From positions 1 to 11,469 of the forward strand of contig DUHJ01000136.1 in assembly GCA_013330925.1 (NCBI GenBank): 11,469 nt of DNA, in the 5' to 3' direction. This DNA comes from Candidatus Poseidoniaceae archaeon (GTDB lineage Archaea; Thermoplasmatota; Poseidoniia; Poseidoniales; Poseidoniaceae). This document shows, piece by piece, positions 1-8,163 of this stretch. The notes under the pieces were generated by a model. The model made no database searches. It worked only from the letters and a program-made list of their open reading frames with translations, and was not told where the DNA came from. Position numbers and translations under genes: made by a program. Within the stretch, counting starts at the first letter, position 1. Each line of letters begins with the position of its first letter.

Positions 1-66
1 CTTCGGCTCCGGCATGGTTGACTCAGGGACCGCTGCCCTTTCAAGGGAGAGCAGTGTTCACACCTC
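1..66. other. Upstream intergenic leader of the regulator gene
   Basis: This short stretch precedes the first gene. The regulator's own frame has a TGA at 19-21, so that gene does not extend further left. It holds a TATA-like TTCAAG (separate entry) and a small imperfect inverted repeat around 33-54 (CTGC and CCCT arms facing AGGG and GCAG). I cannot show that any upstream gene ends here, because the window starts too close. Confidence 0.4.
40..45 (+). promoter_or_regulatory. TATA-like element of the membrane regulator gene
   Basis: TTCAAG lies at -27 to -22 relative to the ATG at 67. An archaeal TATA box sits about 25 nt before the transcription start, so this spacing implies a leaderless or near-leaderless transcript. 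The same or a related hexamer occurs at nearly the same distance before four other genes here, which is the main support. No clear BRE is visible upstream of it. Confidence 0.45.
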
Positions 67-2640
67 ATGGACCAGCGTGAGCACGGGGTGTTGACCCTCC
101 TGCTGCTGGCCATGCTGGTGGCCATGCCCTTTGGCGCGATGGCCTCTGCAGAAGGCACGCAGGACCTCCAAGTGAGCCTCGAAGTGGGCACCCTTGACCG
201 CCCCTGGTTGGTCGACGGCGAGGTGCTCTCCTTGTCGGCTGCTTTGGTGAACCCGACCGGTGAAACCGTCGAGACCGAGACCGATCCATCCTGCGGTTTG
301 GTGCTCTCTGTCTACGACGTCAGCGGCTCCATGGTCCTCGACGGAACGCTCGCTTGTCGAGGGCAAGAGCGGGCCCTCAGCCTTGCCCCTGGCGAAGAAG
401 CCCTGAGCGCGTCCTTCTCCGTCAGCGCTTCTCAGTTGGGCTTGTCCACGGGCACCTACGAACTTCGGGTGCTCCACCCGGACACCGGCGCTTCGTCCTC
501 CACTTTCGTGGACGTGCAACGTGACGTGCAGTGGCCGGAAGACCTTGTCTTGGAAGGCATCAGCGTCGCGCGGTCCGACACCGCAGAGCACGGAGAAGCC
601 CTGCTCTTGCGTTGGCGGAACGCCGGTTCAGAAACGCTGGCTTGGCCCGATGAAGGATGCACGCTTCATCGCGTGGGGGCCGGTTGGTCGACCTTCACCA
701 CCTGCCCAGAGCAGGCCGAGGCCTTGGCGCCATGGGAGGTTCGTATGGTGGCGGTCGTCACCCCGAATGCCGCAGACCTCGATCTAAACGGGCAATTCGT
801 TCTGTCCACGCCAGCCGGAGAGCGGACCGTTGTCCACACGCCTGCGAGCTCCGAAACCCCGCTCGAAGACCTTGGCATGTCGGTTCACTTTGATGCACAG
901 AAAGCGGTGTACAGGACCGGCGACATCGTTCAGCCGACCGTCCGTCTCAGCAACCACGGCACCGAGGACCTCGTGTTGGACACGACCACGACCTGTCGAG
1001 CAGATTGGTGGGCAGCGGACGCCACAGGACACATCGTGTACGACAGCCGGTGGGATGCGCCATGCCTTGAGCTGGACGACCGACGTTCCTTGGACGCAGG
1101 AGAACACATCGACCATCCTGGCCTCGGGTGGGGCCTGATCGATCAGCAAGGGTGCACCGTACCAAGCGGCACCTATGCCATCGTGGCACGCTCGGACGAC
1201 CTCTCGCTCAGCACCTCCACCACCGTTGTCGTGGAACATGAGGTTCCCGAAGGATGCGCGCTTGACGACGGACTCGACTTTGACGCGTGGCTCGAGGTGA
1301 GCGACGACGACCTTCCATCCCTTCACATCGAAGTCAGCCCACGCGAGGGTGCCTCGGATTTGGTGTTGCAAGGCGTGTGTGCGGGTCGCATGATCCTCTA
1401 CGATGCAGAGGGCTCCGTTTTGTTCGACCAGATGGTTGGATGCGAGGGGCGTCACAGCCGTCAGTACCACCTTCCAACCCCCGATGCTGCCCTCCGCTTG
1501 TCGATGGGTGGCGTCGCCCTCACCACGTCCGAGGGTGACATCCTGACCGAAGGCAGTTACGCCATGGAGTTCCAACTTCAGGCGGCTCGGCCGACGTCGC
1601 ACGCTGCGGACCTTACGATCGCTTCCGATGGCCAGGCTCCCGAAGAAGAGGCTGAAGTGTTCGTTCCTGTCGCTCCTCCCCGCACGGAAGAAGGCGCTTG
1701 GATTGGGCTTCAGGCCTCCGGAACGGCGTGTTGGGTGCTCCAAACAGGACCGTCCACCTACCTCGCTCTGGCCGGTGATGGCCCTGAAGGTTGGACGCCT
1801 CGCGCAGGTTTGCGCGGGGTGTACACCGTGCAAGATGCAGAATCGGCTCCCACGTGCCTTGGTGTCGACGCCGCCCCCACGGTCATCCTTGAGGTGCAAG
1901 AGGAGCGTAAGGCAGCTCCGGTCGTGACGGAAGAACCCGAAGCCCAACCCGCCAGCGAACCGGCGGCGGTCGACGATGTCGCCGTCTTGACCGTGACGCC
2001 AGCGGCCGTGGTCGCGACCGTGGTGTCCACCTCGCTCCTCGGTTTGCTGGTGACCGCCTTTGTGACCAACGAAACGTGGCGCCTCCCCGCGTCGACGGCC
2101 GGCCTGTGGCTGTTCGGTTTGCTTGGCCGTACCAAGGAAACCAGCGACGGCCGCTTCCAACGTGGACGCATCATGGGGTACCTCCAGGCCAATCCAGGGT
2201 GCCATTTCCGTGCGCTCATGAACGCCTTGGATTTGTCCAACGGGCAAACCACACACCACCTCCGCGTGCTGGAGCGAGAAGAGCAAATCTGGCGCCGCAA
2301 AGACGGACGTCTCATTCGCTTGTACCCGTTGACGCGGGACCTCCACCCGGGCATCGCCGAGGATCAACTCCCGGTGCCTCCGCTGTCTATGGACCCCAAC
2401 TCCCTGCAAGGGCGCATCCTCTCGATGCTGGACGACGACGGCCTGATGGGTGATTTCCCAACGCAGGCCGAATTGGCCCGCCGGCTCGAGCGGAGCCAAC
2501 AATTGGTCTCTCACCACCTCCGTACCTTGGAGCGTTACGGGTTGGTGGAGAAGCAGAAGATGGGCATGCGCTCGCGGTACGTGCTCACACGCGAAGCGGT
2601 GTACCTGCTTGAGCGGACCGACACCGAACGCGGTGCTTAG
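67..2640 (+). CDS. Membrane-anchored one-component transcription regulator with BsuPI-like ectodomain repeats and two winged-helix domains
   Basis: The 857-residue protein begins with a signal peptide (hydrophobic residues 8-25, likely cleavage after A-S-A at 26-28), which supports the ATG at 67. The ectodomain (about 30-510) holds four Ig-like beta repeats resembling the BsuPI (intracellular proteinase inhibitor) fold. Their core is Cys, x8-9, D-x2-G-x-V-x-D, Cys, with pairs C76/C97, C310/C333 and C438/C459; C198/C213 is shorter and lacks the D-x2-G core. A fifth segment (about 545-610) has C555/C597. A Glu/Pro/Ala-rich linker leads to one membrane helix (about 645-668). Two winged-helix domains of ArsR/MarR-like type follow at about 697-757 and 778-845, each with a typical recognition-helix segment (TTHHLRVLERE; QQLVSHHLRTLERYGLVEK). 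Signal peptide plus helix puts the repeats outside and the DNA-binding part inside, so an external cue could act directly on DNA. Ligand and targets are unknown. leuS follows after 50 bp and may be co-transcribed. Confidence 0.85.
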   Translation: MDQREHGVLTLLLLAMLVAMPFGAMASAEGTQDLQVSLEVGTLDRPWLVDGEVLSLSAALVNPTGETVETETDPSCGLVLSVYDVSGSMVLDGTLACRGQERALSLAPGEEALSASFSVSASQLGLSTGTYELRVLHPDTGASSSTFVDVQRDVQWPEDLVLEGISVARSDTAEHGEALLLRWRNAGSETLAWPDEGCTLHRVGAGWSTFTTCPEQAEALAPWEVRMVAVVTPNAADLDLNGQFVLSTPAGERTVVHTPASSETPLEDLGMSVHFDAQKAVYRTGDIVQPTVRLSNHGTEDLVLDTTTTCRADWWAADATGHIVYDSRWDAPCLELDDRRSLDAGEHIDHPGLGWGLIDQQGCTVPSGTYAIVARSDDLSLSTSTTVVVEHEVPEGCALDDGLDFDAWLEVSDDDLPSLHIEVSPREGASDLVLQGVCAGRMILYDAEGSVLFDQMVGCEGRHSRQYHLPTPDAALRLSMGGVALTTSEGDILTEGSYAMEFQLQAARPTSHAADLTIASDGQAPEEEAEVFVPVAPPRTEEGAWIGLQASGTACWVLQTGPSTYLALAGDGPEGWTPRAGLRGVYTVQDAESAPTCLGVDAAPTVILEVQEERKAAPVVTEEPEAQPASEPAAVDDVAVLTVTPAAVVATVVSTSLLGLLVTAFVTNETWRLPASTAGLWLFGLLGRTKETSDGRFQRGRIMGYLQANPGCHFRALMNALDLSNGQTTHHLRVLEREEQIWRRKDGRLIRLYPLTRDLHPGIAEDQLPVPPLSMDPNSLQGRILSMLDDDGLMGDFPTQAELARRLERSQQLVSHHLRTLERYGLVEKQKMGMRSRYVLTREAVYLLERTDTERGA

Positions 2641-2649
2641 GTGGTTGGA

Positions 2650-2655
2650 TTCAAG
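2650..2655 (+). promoter_or_regulatory. Possible TATA-like element of leuS
   Basis: TTCAAG lies at -41 to -36 before the leuS ATG, in the 50-bp gap after the regulator's TAG. It is the same hexamer found before other genes but about 12 nt further out. If it works, it would give a short leader of roughly 15 nt that includes the G-rich GGTTGGGGG. Read-through from the regulator gene is an alternative. Confidence 0.25.
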
Positions 2656-2690
2656 TCAGGGGCGCCGCTCGGCCCGGTTGGGGGCCACCC

Positions 2691-5510
2691 ATGAGCGACG
2701 AACCAATCCGTGTCGACGAGGTGGCGTGGCAACGCCGCTGGGACGAAGAGGGTGTGTTCCGTGCGCCGAACGAGGGTGAACGCCCGACCTTCTACTGCCT
2801 CGAAATGTACCCCTACCCTTCCGGGAAGATGCACATGGGGCACGTTCGCAATTACTCGATTGGAGACGCCGTCGCCCGGTACAAGCGGATGCGGGGTTTC
2901 GACGTCCTCTACCCGATGGGCTTCGATTCCTTTGGTATGCCCGCCGAAAACGCCGCCATCGCCGAAGGCGGCCATCCGGCCGACATCACCGAGCGAAACA
3001 TGGCCAGCATCACGGCCCAGATCAAGCGGATGGGCTTCTCCTACGATTGGGACCGCTTGGTGAAGAGCCACGACCCGCAGTACTACCGCTGGAACCAGTG
3101 GTTCTTCCTCAAATTCCTCGAAAAAGGACTGGCCTACCGCGAACAAGCGCCCGTGAATTGGTGCGAACCGTGCACGACGGTGCTGGCCAACGAGCAGGTC
3201 AAGGCCGGTCGATGCTGGCGCTGCAACGGTCCTGTGATTCAGAAGGACATGAGCCAATGGTTCCTCGACCTTCCACATTATGCTCAGGAATTGGTCGACG
3301 GTTTGGACAGCATCGATTTCCCGGAACACGTGGCGTTGTTGCAGAAGGATTGGCTCGGCCGTTCTGAAGGGGCTGAAATCGCGTTCAACCTTGAGGACGA
3401 CCGAGGTGAAATCCGCGTGTTCACCACGCGCCCAGACACCTTGTTTGGCGTGACCTTCCTGACCATGGCTCCTGAACACCCAATGGCGGCCGAGCTCATG
3501 GCCGGACGCCCCGAAGAGCCTGCATGGCGTGAACTGCGGGACGAAGTCGCCCTGTTGTCGGAATTTGACCGCATCAAGCAGATGAAAAAGAAGAAGGGCA
3601 TGTTTTCCGGCCTCCACGTGATTCATCCACTCACAGGGGAACGGGTCCCCCTCTGGTTCGGCAATTTCGTCATCGCCTCCTACGGTACGGGCGCGGTGAT
3701 GGCCGTTCCCGGCCACGACCAGCGTGATTTCGAATTCGCGACGGCCTGCGGCCTTCCGGTTCGCCGGGTCATCGCCGATCCGAAAGGCAACGATGGACCG
3801 ATGAAGAAGGCCTTCGAGGACCTTGGTCCGATGATTAATTCGCCACACCCTGGTTTCGATGGCCTGGAAGGCGACGCCGCCAAGCAAGCGGTCATCGCCG
3901 CCCTCGAAAACGCCGACGCTGGCGATCGAACGCTCAATTGGAAGATCCGCCCGTGGCTGGTGTCTCGCCAGCGCTATTGGGGCACGCCGATTCCAATCAT
4001 CCACTGCCCCTCGTGCGGCATCGTGCCCGTGCCGGACGAAGACCTCCCGGTCGTGTTGCCAAGGGACGTGACCTTCACGGGAACGGGCAACCCGTTGGCC
4101 ACCTCCTCCTCCTTCCTTGACGTGGCATGCCCGACGTGCGGCGAAGCCTCGCGACGCGAAACCGACACGATGGACACCTTCGTGGATTCGTCCTGGTATT
4201 TCCTGCGTTACACCGACGCGACCAACGAGGAGATGTGCTTCGATGCCGCCGTCGCCAACCGTTGGATGAACGTCGATTTCTACTGTGGCGGCATCGAGCA
4301 CGCCCAAATGCACCTCATCTATGCGAGGTTTTGGACCAAGGCACTTCGCGACCTTGGTTTGCACGACATGGACGAGCCGTTCCAGAGCCTCCTGTGCCAA
4401 GGGATGGTCAACAAGTCGGCGCCGTGGTGCGATTCGTGTGCCGTGACCCTGCCGGTCTCCGCCGCCGGCGCACCCTGCCCACAGTGCGGCGATGCCTTGG
4501 GTGAGCGGAGCGCAAAGATGAGCAAATCCTTGGGCAACACGGTGTCGCCAGAAGCGATGATCGAACAATACGGTGCGGACACCGTTCGTCTGTTCATCCT
4601 CTTCGCCGCGAATCCGACGGCCGGCATGGATTGGTCCGACGCGGCCGTCGAAGCCAACCATCGTGTGGTGCAACACCTGCTGTCCATGCCCGACGCCCTG
4701 CTTTCTTGGAACAGCGAAGCACACGCCATGGACGCGTGGATGCTCGCTCGCCTCGACCAGCGCACGCTGGAATGGGCCGAGGCCATGGAGACCTACGACC
4801 TGCGCAAAGCGGTCGAAATCAGCCACTTTGAATTGGTCAAGGACCTGAACTGGTACCTCCGTCGCGCACCAGGGACCGCCGAACTTGGACGGGCCCTCTT
4901 GGAGCGCTGGGCCCATCTGCTGGCCGTCTCCACCCCACACATGGCCGAACGCTGGTGGGCCTCCGCAGGGCATACCGATCTTCTCGCCGCACGCGTGCTG
5001 GAGATGCCAGATGCGCTTGATGCGGCGGCTCAGCAGCGACTGGACCAGGAAGCCCACCTCCGGGACATGCTGGACCAAGCCCGGCGTGTGAAGACCGTTG
5101 CAGAACGTCACCTGGATGGCCCAGCGCAACACGCCACCTTCGTGGTCAGTGCGCCGTGGCGACGCTCCCTTGGTGAGGCGGCCTTGCAGCATCTTGCGGC
5201 CGACCGGCCCATCAAGGCCTTTGCTGGGCAGGTCGCTTCCCTCGGTCTGGTCGACCCCTCAAGGACGGGGGAACTCATGGGATTCTGGGGCAAGCGCATG
5301 CTTCCTCAGGTGTTCAAGTGGGACGATGAAACCCGACGCATGCTTCTTTCTGGACTTGACGAAGCGGCAAACTTGGCGGCCAACGCCGGCTTTATTGCCG
5401 ACACGTTGGGCCTTCAACAGGTGACCGTCGTCGTGGCAGAAACCGCAGAGGACACGACCGACCGCGGCGGCGCAGCCATGCCCTTCGCTCCCTCAGTGGT
5501 CTTTTCCTGA
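2691..5510 (+). CDS. leuS: Leucyl-tRNA synthetase, bacterial-type core with archaeal-like C-terminal domain
   Basis: This enzyme charges tRNA-Leu with leucine using ATP, in the cytosol. It is a class I synthetase with the HIGH-type motif HMGH (48-51) after PYPSGKM and the KMSKS loop at 609-613. The CP1 editing domain shows TTRPDT (about 245-250) and GHDQRDFEFA, with D346 at the position of the editing aspartate of E. coli LeuRS. The block DFYCGGIEHAQMHLIYARFW and the ETDTMDTFVDSSWYF block are those of bacterial-type LeuRS. Three CxxC-CxxC clusters are visible: C158/161/175/178, C439/442/480/483 and C580/583/596/599. The tail lacks the bacterial VQVNGK-type domain; from about residue 800 it resembles the archaeal C-terminal domain, ending in a MPFAPSV-type peptide. 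It has 939 residues, long for a bacterial LeuRS. The ATG at 2691 places the HIGH motif at the usual depth. The TGA abuts the stop of the converging gene. Confidence 0.97.
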   Translation: MSDEPIRVDEVAWQRRWDEEGVFRAPNEGERPTFYCLEMYPYPSGKMHMGHVRNYSIGDAVARYKRMRGFDVLYPMGFDSFGMPAENAAIAEGGHPADITERNMASITAQIKRMGFSYDWDRLVKSHDPQYYRWNQWFFLKFLEKGLAYREQAPVNWCEPCTTVLANEQVKAGRCWRCNGPVIQKDMSQWFLDLPHYAQELVDGLDSIDFPEHVALLQKDWLGRSEGAEIAFNLEDDRGEIRVFTTRPDTLFGVTFLTMAPEHPMAAELMAGRPEEPAWRELRDEVALLSEFDRIKQMKKKKGMFSGLHVIHPLTGERVPLWFGNFVIASYGTGAVMAVPGHDQRDFEFATACGLPVRRVIADPKGNDGPMKKAFEDLGPMINSPHPGFDGLEGDAAKQAVIAALENADAGDRTLNWKIRPWLVSRQRYWGTPIPIIHCPSCGIVPVPDEDLPVVLPRDVTFTGTGNPLATSSSFLDVACPTCGEASRRETDTMDTFVDSSWYFLRYTDATNEEMCFDAAVANRWMNVDFYCGGIEHAQMHLIYARFWTKALRDLGLHDMDEPFQSLLCQGMVNKSAPWCDSCAVTLPVSAAGAPCPQCGDALGERSAKMSKSLGNTVSPEAMIEQYGADTVRLFILFAANPTAGMDWSDAAVEANHRVVQHLLSMPDALLSWNSEAHAMDAWMLARLDQRTLEWAEAMETYDLRKAVEISHFELVKDLNWYLRRAPGTAELGRALLERWAHLLAVSTPHMAERWWASAGHTDLLAARVLEMPDALDAAAQQRLDQEAHLRDMLDQARRVKTVAERHLDGPAQHATFVVSAPWRRSLGEAALQHLAADRPIKAFAGQVASLGLVDPSRTGELMGFWGKRMLPQVFKWDDETRRMLLSGLDEAANLAANAGFIADTLGLQQVTVVVAETAEDTTDRGGAAMPFAPSVVFS

Positions 5511-8081
5511 TCACTCCTCTTCGTCGGTGGAGGCTTCACGTCCGTTGATGAAGGTCCATCCGGCTGCTGCAAAGACCGCGAAGGCCAACACGAGAAGGGC
5601 GGTGGCGGGCACGCCAATGCCGCCTTGTGAACCGCCGCTGCTCTGTCCGGGCAGGGCACAGCCGTTGAGGTCCACGCGCAACCCATCGGCGGTACCGCCG
5701 CATCGGTCGAGGAAATTCGAGACGCCGTCTTGATCGTCGTCGGCCTGCAGCGCACTGCAGCCTCGGCCGTCCACGGTCACGCCCAAGGGGGTGCGTGGGC
5801 ACACGTCCAAGCCGTCCAACACACCGTCTTGGTCGTCGTCTTCGTCCTCTTCTGCGTCTGAGCATCCGTCTCCGTCGGCGTCCAAGGCAAGGCTGAGGCG
5901 ACCGATCACGCCACGTGGGCATCCATCGGCCGGGTCCACGCGTCCGTCGTCGTCGTCGTCCGTGTCCTCTTCATCGGCACATCCGTCACCGTCATGGTCC
6001 TCTTCGGAGGTGAACCCAACCATGCCCGTCGGGCATCGGTCGTAGGCGTCGAGGACGCCGTCGTCGTCGTCGTCCTGATCGTCCCGATCGTCCTTGCAAC
6101 CGTCACGGTCATGGTCGTTGGACGGCGTTGAGGTCCATGGATTGAAGTCGAGCGGGCATGCATCGTTGGCTTCCAAAATGCCGTCGTCGTCAGCGTCATC
6201 GTCGCACAGGTTTCCAACGCCGTCGTTGTCAAGGTCGGCCTGGCCGGGATCGTAGACGTTGGGGCAGACGTCGGCTTGGTCCACCCATCCGTCCTCGTCC
6301 GTGTCCACGTCCGAACATCCGTCGCCTTCCTGGTCTTCCTCAGGGGTGGACACCCAGCCGACCGGGCCCTTTGGACAGGCGTCGTTGTGGTCGAAAATGC
6401 CGTCCTCGTCGTCGTCAAAATCCTCGTCGATGTCTCGGCACCCGTCCTCGTCGTGGTCGGTGGAGCGTGTGCTCCACCATCCGGTGTTCCCAAGCCGGCA
6501 ATCGTCGAGGTCATCCGCGACGCCATCCCCGTCGTCGTCCGGGTCGCACAGGTCTCCAAGGCCGTCCGTGTCCCGGTCGAGTTGCTGTGGGTCGGCGATT
6601 CGAGGGCAGACGTCAATGGCGTCCAGGACACCGTCGTCGTCGAGGTCTGCGGCATAGGCCCAGAGCAGGACGTCACGGCCACCTTCGACGGGATGTTCAA
6701 CCCCTTCCATGGTGATGTCTTCATCGAAACTTGCCGCCATGACCCAGCGCCCGTTGGCGTCGAAACTGAGGGCAGCCACGCGTTCATCGCCTTCGCCTCC
6801 AAGGCCTCTGGCCCATCGTGTGTTCTCTGTGTTGCCAAGGTGAACCAGCCAACCGTCGTAGGCGTTTCCAGCGTCTTGGCCGTCTGCGTCCTCGAGCACC
6901 GAGGTTCCCAACGTCAGGCCTGCGGTGCTCATCCCAGCGAGGATGCGGGTGCCGCTTGCGTCCACGTGCACGTCAACCGGCACGTCCGTGCCGGGTCCTC
7001 CGAAGACCTCGAGCTCGGACCACTCGGCCCCTCCAGACACGTGAGCGGACCAGACGTCGATGCCTTGGGACGAGGTGGCGTTGTTGCCCGAGAAGGTCGC
7101 AGCACCACCTATGGTCCCGGCCACGACCACACCGTCGTCGGCGCCGGCCGTGCAACGCACGGCTTGAACGTCACCGGCGCTTGAGGTGCTCGTGGCCCAC
7201 GCGAACGCGTCCTCGCCTTCGCCAAAGCGGACCACGGCCGCGTCCGTTCCGCCCGGACTCGTGAGTTCATGTTCGCCGGCGATGAGCCGGTCCCCGAACG
7301 TGAGGGCAAGGTGCATCTGGCCTTGCCGGTTGACGCACAGCGACGCCGTCTCTTCGATGATTTGTGTGGTCTGAAGGCCGAGGCTTCGCAACGTCGTGCC
7401 GCTTTGATCGAATTCCACCACGAGGACCGCTTCGTTGTCTTGTCCAGCCACAGGGTCTTCCAATCCGTCCACGTTCACCGGGCCTTGGTGGTGGACCGCG
7501 ACGTAGACCGATGCACCTTGCAAGGCAAGATCGAGGACCGTGATGGGCTGTTCGGAATTCATCTGCCGGGCCCATTGCCACACGCCGTCTTCAGTCACGC
7601 GGGCAAGGAAGGCAAAGCCGTGGTCGTTCGCTGAGGATTTTGAAAGGGCCGTGGTCGGTCCGAACGTGGCGTTGCAGGACAGGCCGGCCGTCCCTGCGCA
7701 GGCCCGCCCGGCCACCAACAGGTCCCCGTTGGGGAGCACGCCGATGCGGTCCACGCTTTCCGTGCCGTTCTCTGAGGTGACCACCGTGCCATGGGACCAG
7801 GTGCCGTTGGGGTGGGTCCAGGCTAGAAAACCGTCGAGGTTGTTGGCCGTTGCGTTGGTTTCCAAGGGGTCCAAGTCGTCTTCAAGGCTCATCCAACCGG
7901 TGAAGGTCCCGGCGACGACCATGCGGTCACCGCTCCGCGCGAGATCGAAGGGGACGTCGTCTCCGAATCCGGCGGCCGTCAAGGCCCAGCCGGTGGCGTC
8001 CACCTCATCGGCAGCGGCCAATGCCGGCAGCCAAAGGCTGAGGCAAAGCAGCCCGACCAAGAGGAGGGCCGTCCTGCGCAT
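5511..8081 (-). CDS. Secreted, C-terminally membrane-anchored propeller-like protein with thrombospondin type 3 repeats
   Basis: The predicted 856-residue surface protein starts at the ATG at 8081, where MRRTALLLVGLLCLSLW begins a clear signal peptide (cleavage near A24). A longer in-frame extension to 8228 is unlikely because it would bury the signal peptide and overlap the next gene. Residues about 25-475 contain repeated strands of the type GxxVVAGxF and FGGxGxD, resembling SBBP-like beta-propeller blades. Residues about 478-800 hold roughly sixteen Asp-rich thrombospondin type 3 repeats (DxDxDG units such as DLDNDGVGN and DHDGDGCAD), most paired with Cys-Pro, which bind calcium in known families. 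A Gly/Ser linker, one membrane helix (about 824-845) and an acidic tail ending in EEE follow. This suggests a calcium-stiffened stalk holding a propeller outside the cell. The function is otherwise unknown; an adhesin-like or binding role is inference. Confidence 0.85.
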   Translation of the reverse strand: MRRTALLLVGLLCLSLWLPALAAADEVDATGWALTAAGFGDDVPFDLARSGDRMVVAGTFTGWMSLEDDLDPLETNATANNLDGFLAWTHPNGTWSHGTVVTSENGTESVDRIGVLPNGDLLVAGRACAGTAGLSCNATFGPTTALSKSSANDHGFAFLARVTEDGVWQWARQMNSEQPITVLDLALQGASVYVAVHHQGPVNVDGLEDPVAGQDNEAVLVVEFDQSGTTLRSLGLQTTQIIEETASLCVNRQGQMHLALTFGDRLIAGEHELTSPGGTDAAVVRFGEGEDAFAWATSTSSAGDVQAVRCTAGADDGVVVAGTIGGAATFSGNNATSSQGIDVWSAHVSGGAEWSELEVFGGPGTDVPVDVHVDASGTRILAGMSTAGLTLGTSVLEDADGQDAGNAYDGWLVHLGNTENTRWARGLGGEGDERVAALSFDANGRWVMAASFDEDITMEGVEHPVEGGRDVLLWAYAADLDDDGVLDAIDVCPRIADPQQLDRDTDGLGDLCDPDDDGDGVADDLDDCRLGNTGWWSTRSTDHDEDGCRDIDEDFDDDEDGIFDHNDACPKGPVGWVSTPEEDQEGDGCSDVDTDEDGWVDQADVCPNVYDPGQADLDNDGVGNLCDDDADDDGILEANDACPLDFNPWTSTPSNDHDRDGCKDDRDDQDDDDDGVLDAYDRCPTGMVGFTSEEDHDGDGCADEEDTDDDDDGRVDPADGCPRGVIGRLSLALDADGDGCSDAEEDEDDDQDGVLDGLDVCPRTPLGVTVDGRGCSALQADDDQDGVSNFLDRCGGTADGLRVDLNGCALPGQSSGGSQGGIGVPATALLVLAFAVFAAAGWTFINGREASTDEEE
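5938..6078 (-). repeat. GAC/GTC trinucleotide runs coding for poly-Asp in the TSP3 region
   Basis: Two short runs of GTC on the + strand (around 5945-5963 and 6059-6073) encode strings of aspartate in adjacent TSP3 repeats (DDDDDGRVD and DDDDDGVLD). They are coding microsatellites. Triplet slippage would change the number of Asp residues without a frameshift. Confidence 0.6.
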
Positions 8082-8091
8082 GGCTTCCAAC

Positions 8092-8153
8092 GGGACCTTC
8101 TGCGTATCAAGGGTGGTCCCTCCTCGTGCGAAGGGATGATGGTGGCCACGAGG
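8092..8153. promoter_or_regulatory. Two inverted repeats in the divergent intergenic region
   Basis: The 82-bp gap between the surface-protein gene (-) and the SRPBCC gene (+) contains GGGACC (8092-8097) facing GGTCCC (8115-8120), and CCTCGTG (8122-8128) facing CACGAGG (8147-8153). Spacers are 17 and 18 nt. The palindrome GTGGCCAC lies at 8142-8149. They could be operators or transcript hairpins. Repeats this short in 82 bp can arise by chance, so the call is tentative. Confidence 0.25.
8105..8110 (-). promoter_or_regulatory. TATA-like element of the TSP3 surface-protein gene
   Basis: On the minus strand TTGATA lies at -29 to -24 before the ATG at 8081, the spacing expected for a leaderless archaeal promoter. 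It also lies between the arms of the GGGACC/GGTCCC inverted repeat, so a protein bound there could block the element. Confidence 0.45.
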
Positions 8154-8163
8154 CTCGAAAGGC

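Noticed and set aside
784..2517. A 577-codon open frame on the minus strand opposite the regulator gene.
   Set aside because: Same cause: shadow of a well-supported gene, with no domain signature.
2648..2657. The 10-mer GATTCAAGTC, also at 10267-10276 shortly after a stop codon, considered as a tRNA remnant or attachment-site pair.
   Set aside because: Ten-base matches are expected by chance in a window this size, and neither copy folds as a T-arm with an acceptor stem. The TTCAAG core is better explained by the promoter-like motif.
2637..5192. An 851-codon open frame on the minus strand opposite leuS.
   Set aside because: It lies almost wholly over a certain leuS gene. High GC and codon-position bias commonly keep an antisense frame open, and the translation has no recognisable domain or signal.
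5938..6640. Tandem repeated CGTC-rich sequence considered as a CRISPR-like or satellite array.
   Set aside because: The periodicity is coding: it translates to TSP3 repeats in one continuous frame and the units are not identical direct repeats with spacers.
5906..6838. A 310-codon Thr/Arg-rich frame on the minus strand within the TSP3 gene.
   Set aside because: It is the shifted reading of the GAC-rich repeats (poly-Asp read as poly-Thr), not a separate protein.
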